DNA of 64,000 nucleotides, taken from Clostridium transplantifaecale (GTDB lineage: Bacteria > Bacillota > Clostridia > Lachnospirales > Lachnospiraceae). Both the position numbers and the translations under genes were made by a program. Below the pieces are notes generated by a model. That model saw only the letters and a program-made list of their open reading frames with translations. It searched no databases and was not told the DNA's origin. Positions 17,851 through 26,502 of the stretch are shown piece after piece. Location: the NCBI RefSeq assembly GCF_900626075.1, contig NZ_UYZY01000006.1, positions 124,001 through 188,000 of the forward strand, given 5' to 3'. The stretch's first letter is position 1. Each line of letters starts with the position of its first letter.

Positions 17851-18043
17851 TTAGTTGGGATATGAGGACGCCTCTGTAAGATGGCGGACGGGGCGGAGGC
17901 TAGGTGGTTGAGTCTTCAGTCCCGGGCCATAACCTGCCCGGATTCCCCACTCGCGACAACCTGCAAACCGGGACTGAAGACTCACAACCTCCCTCTCACC
18001 ATCCCGCCCCCGACCGTTCCGGCGGCGTTCTCATTTTTCAACT
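17851..18043. repeat. Long palindromic repeat A, copy 3
   Basis: 193 bases. Left end TTAGTTGGGATATGAGGACG; inner perfect 17-base inverted repeat TGAGTCTTCAGTCCCGG (17909-17925) and its complement (17968-17984); outer arms 17863-17909 against 17986-18032 pair imperfectly. The right end runs into the last codons of the formate/nitrite transporter gene and supplies its stop codon. It is shorter than copies 1 and 2, with a loop of about 40 bases. Confidence 0.8.
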
Positions 18044-18864
18044 TGTTTTTTTCCATTATAGATATGCCCAAGCCACATCGCCACGCCGACAAATACACCG
18101 CCCAGGATATTCCCGATCGTGACGGGAATTAAATTTTTCACAATGAAATTCCCCCAGGTCAGCATGGACAGGTCGAGGCCTGCTTCGGCTGCTTTTGCCG
18201 CGTAAGCCGGAACATGGGATGCGAAGATTCCGGCCGGGATGTAGTACATATTGGCAACCGAGTGCTCAAATCCACAGATAACGAATGAAGCGATTGGAAG
18301 AAAGGTTCCGAAAATTCTTCCGCATACGTCTTTGGCCTGAAGGCTGCATAATACGGCAAAGCAGACAAGTACATTGCAGAAGAAAGCCAGAACGACTGCA
18401 TTGCCTGCCGGCAGTGAGGCCTTGGTGGCAGCCAGCTTCATCGTAAATACGGCGAGTCCGCCGCCGGAGTAATTCATCTGTCCGAAGTATGCGCAGCCAA
18501 ATGCCACGATAATGCTTCCGATGAAGTTCCCTATATAAACAAACAGCCAGTTTTTAAGCATCTTGGCCACTGTCGTTTCTTTTGCCAGGACGGAAATGCT
18601 GATAAGGCAGTTCCCGGTAAACAGCTCTCCTCCCATCAGAACAACGAGTGACAGTCCGGCCGGAAACAGAAGGCCGCAGATGATACGGGCTGTCGAAACG
18701 TCCGTAATTGTATGGGCTGCCGTATTGGTGACGGCGGCTCCTAATGCGATAAACATACCTGCCAGTATCCCCAATACCAGCATCTTGAAAATGGATAATT
18801 CCGATTTTTTCTTACCGGCGGCTGCAAAATTCATTACAACTTCCGGAGCAGTAAAAAGATTCAT
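18031..18864 (-). CDS. Formate/nitrite transporter family channel (FocA-like)
   Basis: 277 residues from ATG 18864 (MNLFTAPEVVMNFAAAGKKK) behind ggggaggaat. Six membrane helices with FNT signatures: GILAGMFIALGAAVT, GGELFTGNCLISISV, NFIGSIIVAF, and GFEHSVANMYYIPAGIF with the central-gate His of FNT channels. It exports formate as formic acid or with a proton. The gene sits just after formate-THF ligase in the formiminoglutamate cluster, which produces formate, so export is the likely job; hydrosulfide or nitrite specificity is less likely. Its last codons (QVEK) and stop come from repeat A copy 3. Confidence 0.92.
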   Translation of the reverse strand: MNLFTAPEVVMNFAAAGKKKSELSIFKMLVLGILAGMFIALGAAVTNTAAHTITDVSTARIICGLLFPAGLSLVVLMGGELFTGNCLISISVLAKETTVAKMLKNWLFVYIGNFIGSIIVAFGCAYFGQMNYSGGGLAVFTMKLAATKASLPAGNAVVLAFFCNVLVCFAVLCSLQAKDVCGRIFGTFLPIASFVICGFEHSVANMYYIPAGIFASHVPAYAAKAAEAGLDLSMLTWGNFIVKNLIPVTIGNILGGVFVGVAMWLGHIYNGKKQVEK

Positions 18865-18930
18865 AATATTCCTCCCCTGTTCGGCAATAGAAAACCTTAA
18901 TGGCGCTTTAAATGCCTTCAATTATAAGAA

Positions 18931-18964
18931 ATGACACCGCAGAAAAGAATTTCTGCGGCATCAT
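18931..18964 (-). terminator. Hairpin after formate-THF ligase
   Basis: Arms CCGCAGAAA and TTTCTGCGG, extended by ATGA/TCAT, form a near-perfect 15-position stem, followed on the minus strand by TTCTT. It separates the ligase from the formate channel gene, which may thus have partial or independent expression. Confidence 0.55.
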
Positions 18965-19045
18965 TCACGTTACACTCTAATCTATACACTGCCTGTATCT
19001 GTACTTTTGAATGTTCTTCCAGTCCTTAAAGAACTGATTCGGTTT

Positions 19046-20713
19046 TTAGAACAGACCGGAAATCTTTCCTGTCTCATCTACATCAATCTTCTCTGCAGCC
19101 GGAACTTTTGGAAGACCCGGAAGAGTCATGATGTCGCCTGTGAGGGCTACGATGAATCCAGCGCCTGCGGATACTTTCAGGTTACGTACCGTAATCTTGA
19201 ATCCACGTGGTGCTCCTGTCAGTTTCTGGTCGTCGGAGAAGCTGAACTGCGTCTTAGCCATACAGATTGGCAGGTTGCCGAATCCAAGCTCTGTCAGTTT
19301 CTTTGCCTGTTTCTTTGCAGATGCAACCAGCTCTACGCCTTCGCCTCTGTAAATCTTTGTTACGATTGCATTTAATTTCTCTTCGATGGAGAGGTTCTCG
19401 TCGTAGCAGAACTCAAAGTTGTTCTCTGTCTCGCAAAGACGTACTACTTCTTTTGCCAGCTCCTCGCCGCCTTCGCCGCCCTTTGCCCATACTTCGGAAA
19501 GTGCCACGTTAACGCCCAGCTCCTTGCACTTGTCAGCGATAAGCTGTAATTCTGCCTCGGAGTCGAATGGGAAACGGTTGATAGCAACAACACAAGGAAG
19601 ACCAAATACTTTTGTGATGTTCTCTACGTGCTGTAACAGGTTTGGAAGACCTTTCTCAAGCGCTTCCAGGTTCTCGTTGTTGAGCTCTGTCTTAGCAACT
19701 CCTCCGTGATGTTTCAGGGCACGTACGGTAGCTACAACTACAACTGCGGATGGTTTGAGGCCAGCCTTACGGCACTTGATATCAAGGAATTTCTCTGCGC
19801 CAAGGTCAGCGCCGAAACCTCCCTCTGTTACCGTGTAATCGCCAAGCTTTAATGCCATCTTTGTAGCGATAACGGAGTTACAGCCATGAGCGATGTTAGC
19901 GAATGGTCCGCCGTGGATAAAAGCAGGTGTATGCTCCAGTGTCTGAACCAGGTTTGGTTTCAGGGCATCTTTTAACAGGGCTGCCGCTGCGCCTGCTGCC
20001 TTTAAGTCGCCTGCCGTTACAGGCTCATCATCGTATGTATAAGCAATGATCATCTTTGCAAGACGCTCTTTTAAGTCTGTGATGTCGTTTGCCAGGCAGA
20101 GAACTGCCATGATCTCACTTGCTACGGTAATCTCATATCCGTCTTCACGTGTGAAGCCGTCTACTTTTCTTCCAAGTCCGTCAACGATGTTTCTTAACTG
20201 ACGGTCGTTCATATCTACAACACGTTTCCATGTGATTCTCTTCGGATCAATGCGAAGTGCGTTGCCCTGGTAGATGTGGTTGTCAAGCATTGCTGCAATC
20301 AGGTTGTTTGCTGCGCCGATTGCGTGGAAATCGCCTGTGAAGTGCAGGTTGATGTCTTCCATCGGAACGACCTGGGCATATCCGCCGCCTGCTGCTCCGC
20401 CCTTAACGCCGAATACCGGTCCCAGGGATGGCTCACGCAGAGCTACGGTTACGTTCTTGCCAATTCTCTTTAAGCCGTCTGCAAGGCCTACGGTTGTCGT
20501 TGTCTTTCCTTCACCGGCCGGTGTTGGTGTGATAGCGGTAACGAGAATCAGTTTTCCGTCTTCTTTGTCTGTGTCTTTTAACAGGTTGTAGTCAACTTTT
20601 GCTTTGTAGTTTCCGTACTGCTCTAAGTACTTCTCGTCAATGCCTGCTGCGCTGGCGATCTCACGGATGTTTAACGGTGTTGACTCCTGTGCGATTTCGA
20701 TATCTGTTTTCAT
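19046..20713 (-). CDS. fhs: Formate--tetrahydrofolate ligase
   Basis: 555 residues, full length. It interconverts formate, THF and ATP with 10-formyl-THF. Motifs: [20 protein letters not shown] (P-loop), [68 protein letters not shown] and [16 protein letters not shown]. Here it lies with cyclodeaminase and formimidoyltransferase genes, so it most likely runs toward formate and ATP, giving substrate-level phosphorylation from formiminoglutamate. Shine-Dalgarno ggagggg. It can also supply one-carbon units for biosynthesis. Confidence 0.97.
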   Translation of the reverse strand: MKTDIEIAQESTPLNIREIASAAGIDEKYLEQYGNYKAKVDYNLLKDTDKEDGKLILVTAITPTPAGEGKTTTTVGLADGLKRIGKNVTVALREPSLGPVFGVKGGAAGGGYAQVVPMEDINLHFTGDFHAIGAANNLIAAMLDNHIYQGNALRIDPKRITWKRVVDMNDRQLRNIVDGLGRKVDGFTREDGYEITVASEIMAVLCLANDITDLKERLAKMIIAYTYDDEPVTAGDLKAAGAAAALLKDALKPNLVQTLEHTPAFIHGGPFANIAHGCNSVIATKMALKLGDYTVTEGGFGADLGAEKFLDIKCRKAGLKPSAVVVVATVRALKHHGGVAKTELNNENLEALEKGLPNLLQHVENITKVFGLPCVVAINRFPFDSEAELQLIADKCKELGVNVALSEVWAKGGEGGEELAKEVVRLCETENNFEFCYDENLSIEEKLNAIVTKIYRGEGVELVASAKKQAKKLTELGFGNLPICMAKTQFSFSDDQKLTGAPRGFKITVRNLKVSAGAGFIVALTGDIMTLPGLPKVPAAEKIDVDETGKISGLF

Positions 20714-20773
20714 GATATGTTCCCCTCCATCGATTCTATTTTATGTTTTGATTAATAAAGTTCAATATAAATT

Positions 20774-21412
20774 TTAGTATAACTGATCGGAAAGCTCAGA
20801 TGCCTTTAAAATCTTCTGCTCGTAAGCGATTGCCTGCTCTTCAAGGCTCTTTACCTTTGCAGCCAGTTCAGCTACGAATGCCTCATCTTTAATGGAACCC
20901 AGGTTAATCTTAACATTGAATAATGCTCCGATTACGGCTGTACGTGCCATCATTGCTGCTACAAGGCCGTCTGTTACGGCATTTGTATTTCCTCTGCTTA
21001 CTACTGCCTCAGCGATTGGGAAAATCTTGTATGCTGTCTCTCCTACGGAAAGCGGAACCTGTGCCGCTGCCTTTAAGCCGTTCTGCATCGCTTCTCTTCT
21101 TGCTGCCTTTTCCTCGTCTGTGTCCTTAGGCATTCCGATAGCATCCATGTAAAGGTTGAAAGATGTGCTGTCTTTCTGGATATCTTCTACCAGTTCTTTT
21201 CTGATAGCGGCTCCGGCTGCTGCCAGTTCCTTCATCTCACCTTCTACTTCTGCATATTTTGCTTTTCCTACTGTCAGATTTGCAACCATCTCTGCAAGTG
21301 CTGCCGCAAGTGCTCCTGCAAGTGCGGATACGCTGCCGCCGCCTGGCGCCGGTGCGTCAGATGCTGTTACGTCTACAAAACCCTCAACTGTTAAATCTTT
21401 TAAATCTCCCAT
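20774..21412 (-). CDS. Formimidoyl-THF cyclodeaminase / methenyl-THF cyclohydrolase (FchA family)
   Basis: 212 residues, the single-domain form of the family that is the C-terminal half of mammalian FTCD. Motifs: SDAPAPGGGSVSALAGALAAAL near the N-terminus, VANLTVGKAKYAEVE and TDGLVAAMMARTAVIGALFNV. It releases ammonia from 5-formimidoyl-THF to give 5,10-methenyl-THF, and members named FchA hydrolyse methenyl-THF to 10-formyl-THF. Between the formimidoyltransferase and the formate-THF ligase it completes the chain, so it may do both steps. Which activity dominates cannot be told here. Confidence 0.92.
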   Translation of the reverse strand: MGDLKDLTVEGFVDVTASDAPAPGGGSVSALAGALAAALAEMVANLTVGKAKYAEVEGEMKELAAAGAAIRKELVEDIQKDSTSFNLYMDAIGMPKDTDEEKAARREAMQNGLKAAAQVPLSVGETAYKIFPIAEAVVSRGNTNAVTDGLVAAMMARTAVIGALFNVKINLGSIKDEAFVAELAAKVKSLEEQAIAYEQKILKASELSDQLY

Positions 21413-21522
21413 TGTGGTATATCTCCTCGCATTTATTCATACTTTCGTTGTACCGCCCCGGCTCAGAGCAGGGGCGGCGTCACTACAAAATCGTTCTTAT
21501 CAGGCCGCGTCCCGGATTCGGA

Positions 21523-22449
21523 TTATTCCTCTTCCAGTAAACGGTTCTCCATAACCTGTTTGTCAGCATCGAATGTCATCGGGCCGAAGCTTGCAAGCTG
21601 TAAGTAGTACTCAGCACAGTCAATCAGAGCCTGCATTGGTACAAGACCTACTAATTCGCTCTCTAATACGGAAACGCCGTAGCGTTTTGCTTCCATCTTG
21701 ATTGCTTCGAATGCACGGTAAACGGATGTTTTTGTGTAATCTGTCAGGTTCATGGAAACCTGTGCAAGGTTTCTGTCATCCAGCATGATACCGATAGCTT
21801 TTACATAACGGTAGCCGCCGCCGATGTGACGGATTCTCTTTGCGATCTGGTTTGCAATCTCAAGGTTTGGTGTGTCAAGGTTTACGTTAAATGCTACGAG
21901 CGGCATTCTTGCGCCAACTGCTGTAACACCTGCTGTAGGATGGATTGTTTCCGGTCCGAAGTCCGGTGCCCACAGTTCTTTGTCTTTCATCTTCTCAGCC
22001 ATTCCCTCGAACTGTCCCTTACGAATCTTTGCAAGGTTCACTCTGTGAGGAGCTGAAGCGGAATCTTCATATAAGAAACACGGAATACCATATTTCTCAG
22101 CAACTGTCTTAGCTACTTCTTTTGCTACTGCATCTGCTTCTTCTACGGTTGTGTTACGGCAAGGAATGAATGGAACTACGTCAACTGCGCCCATTCTAGG
22201 ATGCTGTCCTTCGTGTTTGGTCATATCAATTAACTCAACTGCTTTTCCAAAGGAAGCAACTACGGCATCGCGCAGTTCATCCGGCTCACCGATAACAGTT
22301 ACAACACATCTGTTGTGGTTCGGGTCTGTCTGGTAATCTAAGAGCTTAACTCCTTTTTTACCTCTGAAGCAGTCAACGATCTGCTCCACCTTCTGCAGGT
22401 CACGGCCCTCGCTGTAGTTCGGTACGCATTCAATCAGTTTGTTTCCCAT
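21523..22449 (-). CDS. ftcD: Glutamate formimidoyltransferase
   Basis: 308 residues, monofunctional formiminotransferase domains. It transfers the formimino group of N-formimino-L-glutamate to THF. Start MGNKLIECVPNYSEGRDLQKV is the family's N-terminus; also DYQTDPNHNRCVVTVIGEP, HPRMGAVDVVPFIPC (active-site His of the HPRxGAxDVxPF motif) and RHIGGGYRYVKAIGI. Shine-Dalgarno gaggagg. A glycine-formimino variant, as in purine-fermenting clostridia, is possible, but the accompanying HutD favours histidine breakdown. Confidence 0.95.
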   Translation of the reverse strand: MGNKLIECVPNYSEGRDLQKVEQIVDCFRGKKGVKLLDYQTDPNHNRCVVTVIGEPDELRDAVVASFGKAVELIDMTKHEGQHPRMGAVDVVPFIPCRNTTVEEADAVAKEVAKTVAEKYGIPCFLYEDSASAPHRVNLAKIRKGQFEGMAEKMKDKELWAPDFGPETIHPTAGVTAVGARMPLVAFNVNLDTPNLEIANQIAKRIRHIGGGYRYVKAIGIMLDDRNLAQVSMNLTDYTKTSVYRAFEAIKMEAKRYGVSVLESELVGLVPMQALIDCAEYYLQLASFGPMTFDADKQVMENRLLEEE

Positions 22450-22475
22450 GATAATGATCCTCCTCTGTTTTAATA

Positions 22476-22515
22476 GTGATAAATAATAGTGATAGTGATA
22501 TATATAATGGTGATA
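22476..22515. repeat. Four GTGATA repeats upstream of ftcD
   Basis: GTGATA occurs at 22476, 22489, 22495 and 22510 in an otherwise A/T-rich gap between ftcD and hutD. Spacing of 13, 6 and 15 bases is irregular. It may be a protein-binding cluster or simple low-complexity DNA. Confidence 0.4.
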
Positions 22516-22588
22516 TATATTATAATGAATCTATTATAGCTTATTCTGTGTCATTCAGGATAAGCCTGAGATAATCTTAACTCTTTTC

Positions 22589-23206
22589 TTACTGGAAGTG
22601 GACGGCCGCCACAACGGCCGCTACGGCCGTCTTTGCGGAACATGACCAGCTGGCCCCGCCGAAGCTTCCGGTCAGTTTCATCGTATCTCCGGTTTTCAGA
22701 AGGTACTCACTTCCGTTCTCCAGTGTAATGGCAAGTGTTCCTTTATAGCAGTAAACCATAACTGCTTCGTACTCCGGCATCTCAAAAGTAAGGATACTGC
22801 GCAGGTCGCAGCCTTCTCCCTCTTCCATGCGCAGCGGAACCACATGTCCGGCGCACTGGCCTTTCCGTAACATCAGGTTAAAATCAATGACTTTGCCTTT
22901 GCTAACGGTCTCATCTTTGCCGTCAAAGGCATGCGGTGTAAATTCCGGCAGGTCAATCCAGTTGTCGTTGTTATGTGAAAGACTGATGTCGCCCTTCAGT
23001 GTCATAATAATGCGGTCATAATCGGGAAGGCATGTGAAATCACTCTCTTCCAGTTCCACGGTGGCTGAACTCAGCCTCCACATGAAATCTCTGTCTGCGT
23101 AAACACTGCCTTCCGGTGCAATGGAAAGTTCGGTTGTCATTCCGCCGCTCCACTCCGTCGTCTTATAATCTTCTTTGTGTAACAATTCCGCCTGGTATTC
23201 TGCCAT
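22589..23206 (-). CDS. hutD: HutD family protein
   Basis: 205 residues. A bicupin found almost only with histidine-utilisation genes; in Pseudomonas HutD is thought to limit or sense the pathway, possibly by binding formiminoglutamate or urocanate. Visible family sequence: KTTEWSGGMTTELSIAPEGS, MWRLSSATVELEESDFTCLP, DYDRIIMTLKGDISLSHN and the later FNLMLRKG. It is 19 bases after the ureohydrolase gene. Its presence is the best evidence that this cluster handles histidine-derived formiminoglutamate. Confidence 0.85.
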   Translation of the reverse strand: MAEYQAELLHKEDYKTTEWSGGMTTELSIAPEGSVYADRDFMWRLSSATVELEESDFTCLPDYDRIIMTLKGDISLSHNNDNWIDLPEFTPHAFDGKDETVSKGKVIDFNLMLRKGQCAGHVVPLRMEEGEGCDLRSILTFEMPEYEAVMVYCYKGTLAITLENGSEYLLKTGDTMKLTGSFGGASWSCSAKTAVAAVVAAVHFQ

Positions 23207-23225
23207 AGCCTTACCCCTCTCCTGT

Positions 23226-24173
23226 TTAACCCTTGTCTGTTTGTTTTTGTTCCTCTATCTTGGCGAACACATGCATCATCATCAATGACGCGAGCCGCAA
23301 TGTAATTCCCGACGGGTCAAACATCGGATCCACCTCCACGAGGTCGGCTGCCACGATTTTTCCCATCTTTGCGATACCGTCTATGATGTCGCATTCCTGA
23401 TTATAAAAAAGTCCTCCGGGCAGCGGTGAAGCAACTCCCGGTGCGATGGACATATCAAATCCATCGATATCTATTGTAAGAAAATAATTCTTTGCTTTTG
23501 GTATCTTTGCCAGAACGCCTTCTACGCCAATCTCTTCGGCCTCGCGTGCCGAGATGAGAACACTGCCGTATTTCCTGGCATCGTCAAAATCTGATTTTCT
23601 GCTGCTTCCCATACCCCTTAAACCAATCTGTGCCATCGGCCCGATATGGTCCATCTCCGACATACGCCTCATCGGGCTTCCGTTGCCGGTTTTCAGAGGT
23701 CCGACATGGTCGGTCCAGTCGAGGTGGGCGTCAAACTGTATTACGCACACTTCCTCACCCAACTCCTCAAGCGCTTTTCCTACCGGAATGGAGATAGAGT
23801 GGTCGCCTCCCATAATAACGGGAACGGCTCCTTTTCTGATTATCTTCTTTACACTTTCCGTTACATTAGCGAAGGTGTAATTGAAATCGCTATGTAGTAC
23901 ATCGACGTCCCCACAGTCTACAATCTTTAAAGGCGCTGCAAGTCTCTGCTTACCGCTCTCAAAATCATAGTATCCCGTCTTCCCGCGGCCATACTGGGTG
24001 GATGCTTCCCTGATTCTTCTCGGGGCCAGCCTCGCGCCGCTCATAAAACCTACCGCAAAGTCAACAGGTACCCCCAATACCGCTATATCCGCATCAAGTT
24101 CATCAAGGTCGGTACAAATCGGATATTTGCCAAAAGAACAGATACCCGTAATAGGTAAATTCAACGGCTCCAT
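23226..24173 (-). CDS. Ureohydrolase: formimidoylglutamase or agmatinase family
   Basis: 315 residues with the arginase-fold dimanganese ligands: GGDHSIS, FDAHLDWTD and DIDGFDMSIAPGVASPLPGG. In a hut-like context the expected reaction is hydrolysis of formiminoglutamate to glutamate and formamide (HutG), but the same family includes agmatinase, guanidinobutyrase and proclavaminate amidinohydrolase, and sequence reading alone cannot separate them. First gene of the operon; Shine-Dalgarno gaggaga. With ftcD also present, the operon would hold two alternative ways to use formiminoglutamate, which is unusual unless this enzyme acts on another guanidino or formimino compound. Confidence 0.82.
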   Translation of the reverse strand: MEPLNLPITGICSFGKYPICTDLDELDADIAVLGVPVDFAVGFMSGARLAPRRIREASTQYGRGKTGYYDFESGKQRLAAPLKIVDCGDVDVLHSDFNYTFANVTESVKKIIRKGAVPVIMGGDHSISIPVGKALEELGEEVCVIQFDAHLDWTDHVGPLKTGNGSPMRRMSEMDHIGPMAQIGLRGMGSSRKSDFDDARKYGSVLISAREAEEIGVEGVLAKIPKAKNYFLTIDIDGFDMSIAPGVASPLPGGLFYNQECDIIDGIAKMGKIVAADLVEVDPMFDPSGITLRLASLMMMHVFAKIEEQKQTDKG

Positions 24174-24191
24174 GAGACATCTCTCCTCTTT

Positions 24192-24221
24192 TAATATTGT
24201 ACGATAATTTTAACAATATTA
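24192..24221. promoter_or_regulatory. Dyad operator in the ureohydrolase-hutD promoter
   Basis: Perfect 9-base inverted repeat TAATATTGT (24192-24200) and ACAATATTA (24213-24221) flanking the -10 hexamer. The divergent Lrp-family gene is the likely regulator. Confidence 0.6.
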
Positions 24222-24235
24222 CACCGTTGTGTAAA
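24207..24235 (-). promoter_or_regulatory. Promoter of the formiminoglutamate operon
   Basis: TTTACA (24230-24235) and TAAAAT (24207-24212) with 17-base spacing on the minus strand, about 35 bases ahead of the ureohydrolase start. Confidence 0.65.
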
Positions 24236-24310
24236 TATCTTTCCGTTTGCAAAACTATTCATTCTCTAAAATTCTTATTTCAATTTTGCCCAACCGCTTT
24301 ACAGAAAGTC

Positions 24311-24339
24311 TTTACTTACCAATTTTTATCATGTATAAT
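24311..24339 (+). promoter_or_regulatory. Promoter of the Lrp-family gene
   Basis: TTTACT (24311-24316) and a perfect TATAAT (24334-24339) with 17-base spacing. Confidence 0.7.
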
Positions 24340-24378
24340 GAGACTTTAGGGGAACTATTTACAGAAAGGGGAAGAGGC

Positions 24379-24831
24379 ATGGATAATACAGATATCAAGA
24401 TCATTAATATTCTCCAGGATAACTGCAAAACTTCAACCCGTGAAATCGGACAGATGGTAGGACTGACCGCTCCGGCTGTAGCCGAAAGAATAAACCGTTT
24501 AAAAGATGCAGGGGTTATTGAAGGATTTCACGCGCAGATTAACGAAACTCTTTTGGGAAGCAACATTTCAGCGTACGCGCTTGTGAACGTCCCGCCGAAA
24601 GAATACGAACCATTCTGCAGATTCTGCGAAAATGATCCTTCTATCGTTGAACATCATCATATAGTCGGCTTAAATAATGTACTGATTAAAATGCGCGTAG
24701 GCAATGCGCAGGAATTGGAGGTGCTCCTTGAGCAGATCCGCAAGTACGGTCTCTCCAACACCTCAATTCTACTTTCTACCTACTTCAGGCAGAAAGAATT
24801 TTCTCCGTTAAGCGGAGTCAGGCTCGACTGA
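24379..24831 (+). CDS. Lrp/AsnC family transcriptional regulator
   Basis: 150 residues from ATG 24379 (MDNTDIKIINILQDNCKTST) behind aaggggaagagg. N-terminal winged helix-turn-helix (REIGQMVGLTAPAVAERINR) and C-terminal RAM ligand-binding domain (about 65-145). Lrp proteins form octamers that sense amino acids. Divergent to the formiminoglutamate operon, so it probably controls it in response to histidine, glutamate or an intermediate (inference). Followed by its own terminator, so it is a single-gene unit. Confidence 0.93.
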   Translation: MDNTDIKIINILQDNCKTSTREIGQMVGLTAPAVAERINRLKDAGVIEGFHAQINETLLGSNISAYALVNVPPKEYEPFCRFCENDPSIVEHHHIVGLNNVLIKMRVGNAQELEVLLEQIRKYGLSNTSILLSTYFRQKEFSPLSGVRLD

Positions 24832-24873
24832 TTTCACCAGATATGAAATAAATAACAGAAATTAAAACTTCAA

Positions 24874-24912
24874 GCCATGCAGGACAGTACCTACTGTTTT
24901 GCATGGTTTTTT
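24874..24912 (+). terminator. Terminator of the Lrp-family gene
   Basis: CCATGC (24875-24880) and GCATGG (24901-24906) with an inner ACAGTA/TACTGT stem, followed by six T. Confidence 0.8.
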
Positions 24913-24979
24913 AGATCGGCGGTAAAAATGGCAAATTGTTGCGGCAAGTAGTTTCAGCGGAATGTACGCGCTTTTCCAT

Positions 24980-25017
24980 AAAACAAAAGCGGCGGAAAGC
25001 TAAATTCGCTTTCCGCC
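24980..25017 (-). terminator. Terminator of the NlpC/P60 gene
   Basis: Perfect 10-base stem GGCGGAAAGC (24991-25000) with its complement (25008-25017), seven-base loop, then GCTTTTGTTTT on the minus strand. Confidence 0.85.
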
Positions 25018-25067
25018 TGATAACCAATATATCTATGTACATCTTCTCTTCTATGGATTTTCCGTTA

Positions 25068-26489
25068 TCAATCCAGGAACGATACCGCTTTACACGGCGT
25101 ACGGTAATTGGACGATGTAATCGTAATACCCGTAGTAGGGGTGCTGGAGTGGATTACCTGGCCTCCGCCTATGTACATGGCAACATGGTTTATATAATTG
25201 CCGCTGGCATAGAACAGCAAGTCTCCCGGCTGTACGCTGCTAACCGAAATCTCACGTCCTTTGGCCGCCTGATCCCTGGAGCTTCTTCCCGTTGTGATTC
25301 CAAAGTGGGCGTATACTCCCTGTGTAAATCCGGAACAGTCCGCGCCGTTTGTCAGGCTGGTTCCTCCGTAAACATACGGATTGCCCAGGAACTGTTTCGC
25401 ATAAGCTACAACAGCAGACCTTGTTGCGGAAGTGACCTCGCTCGATCCGCCGCCAGGGCCTTTGGCTCCTGAATCCCCGCCTCCGGGGCCTTTATTACTT
25501 GCGGCCTTCGTCGTCTCAGGCGCTTTGGTTGGCGCTTTGGTTGTTTCCGGCGCCTTAGTCGGGGCGCTGTCCGGATTCGCCTCTATCGTTCCGTTGTAAG
25601 ATGTCTCAGGCGCTTTCGCCGCCGGCTCTGCCTTGGTTGTCTGCTTCGCTGCTTCCGTTGTCTGCTTGGCAGCATCCTTCTTGGCATCCTCCATCTTCTT
25701 TATCGCATCCTCCGCATCTTTCTTAAGCTTTGCGGCCTCGGCTGCCTTCTGCTGTTCCTCCTGTGTGGAGACTGCCTGGTTAAATTCCACCTTCACATCG
25801 ATATAATCTTTAAACACATAGCCAACCAGGTCGTTATCAACGGATATCTTATAAAAATCTCCCTCTTCCCCGATTACTATGTATTCCGCATCTGGTGACA
25901 GCAGATCGAGGGTCCTGCTGTCCAGGCCGGGCTTCTCGCGCAGCCTCAGCGTGCCGGTGCTGGCAACGCGGGCCTTCTGGGTTCCCACCTGCCTGGCGAT
26001 CGATTCCGCCTCCGAGCCTGTTATAAAATACTGTGACTTAATATATCCTTTTACACTGCCGGACTGAATCTGGTACCACTTTCCGCCTTCCCCATCCACG
26101 GTGGAAAGAATCGTGGCGGCACAGTTGTTATAGATTTTCCCCACCACGGCGCTTGCCGTGTTGGCCTCCGCCCTTACATTGACATAATTACTGACACGGG
26201 AAATCGCCACATTGTCATATGCTGACTTGGATGTGGCTTTTACGACCGGTACTTCTCCGTCACGGGACGATGTGGCTGCCTGAGCCAGTTTCTCATCCGA
26301 AGAGAAGGCCTGGGCCAGCTCCTCCTCCGGGTTCAGGCTTCCTGCATAGTAATTATTAATCGCTACCGACGCGCCCGCCACCGGGGAATCCGTCTCAAGA
26401 TTCATTGCGGCTTCCGATGAAAACGCCATCCCGCTTGCAAAAAGCAGGCAGGCGGACGACATCATCAGTATCTTCAAACCCTTTTTCAT
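25068..26489 (-). CDS. Secreted SH3b-NlpC/P60 cell-wall endopeptidase
   Basis: 473 residues. Signal peptide at 1-27 (KKGLKILMMSSACLLFASGM). Two bacterial SH3 domains (about 95-155 and 160-230) likely bind peptidoglycan. A short Lys/Ala/Glu coiled coil (235-285) leads to a Thr/Lys/Ala/Pro-rich linker with TKAPETTKAPTKAPETTKA repeats and a glycine patch. The C-terminal NlpC/P60 domain (about 360-473) has the catalytic Cys in GADCSGFTQG and His in NHVAMYIGGG. It cuts stem peptides of peptidoglycan in separation or turnover. It follows trxB by 13 bases. Confidence 0.94.
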   Translation of the reverse strand: MKKGLKILMMSSACLLFASGMAFSSEAAMNLETDSPVAGASVAINNYYAGSLNPEEELAQAFSSDEKLAQAATSSRDGEVPVVKATSKSAYDNVAISRVSNYVNVRAEANTASAVVGKIYNNCAATILSTVDGEGGKWYQIQSGSVKGYIKSQYFITGSEAESIARQVGTQKARVASTGTLRLREKPGLDSRTLDLLSPDAEYIVIGEEGDFYKISVDNDLVGYVFKDYIDVKVEFNQAVSTQEEQQKAAEAAKLKKDAEDAIKKMEDAKKDAAKQTTEAAKQTTKAEPAAKAPETSYNGTIEANPDSAPTKAPETTKAPTKAPETTKAASNKGPGGGDSGAKGPGGGSSEVTSATRSAVVAYAKQFLGNPYVYGGTSLTNGADCSGFTQGVYAHFGITTGRSSRDQAAKGREISVSSVQPGDLLFYASGNYINHVAMYIGGGQVIHSSTPTTGITITSSNYRTPCKAVSFLD

Positions 26490-26502
26490 GTGAAACTTCC
26501 CC

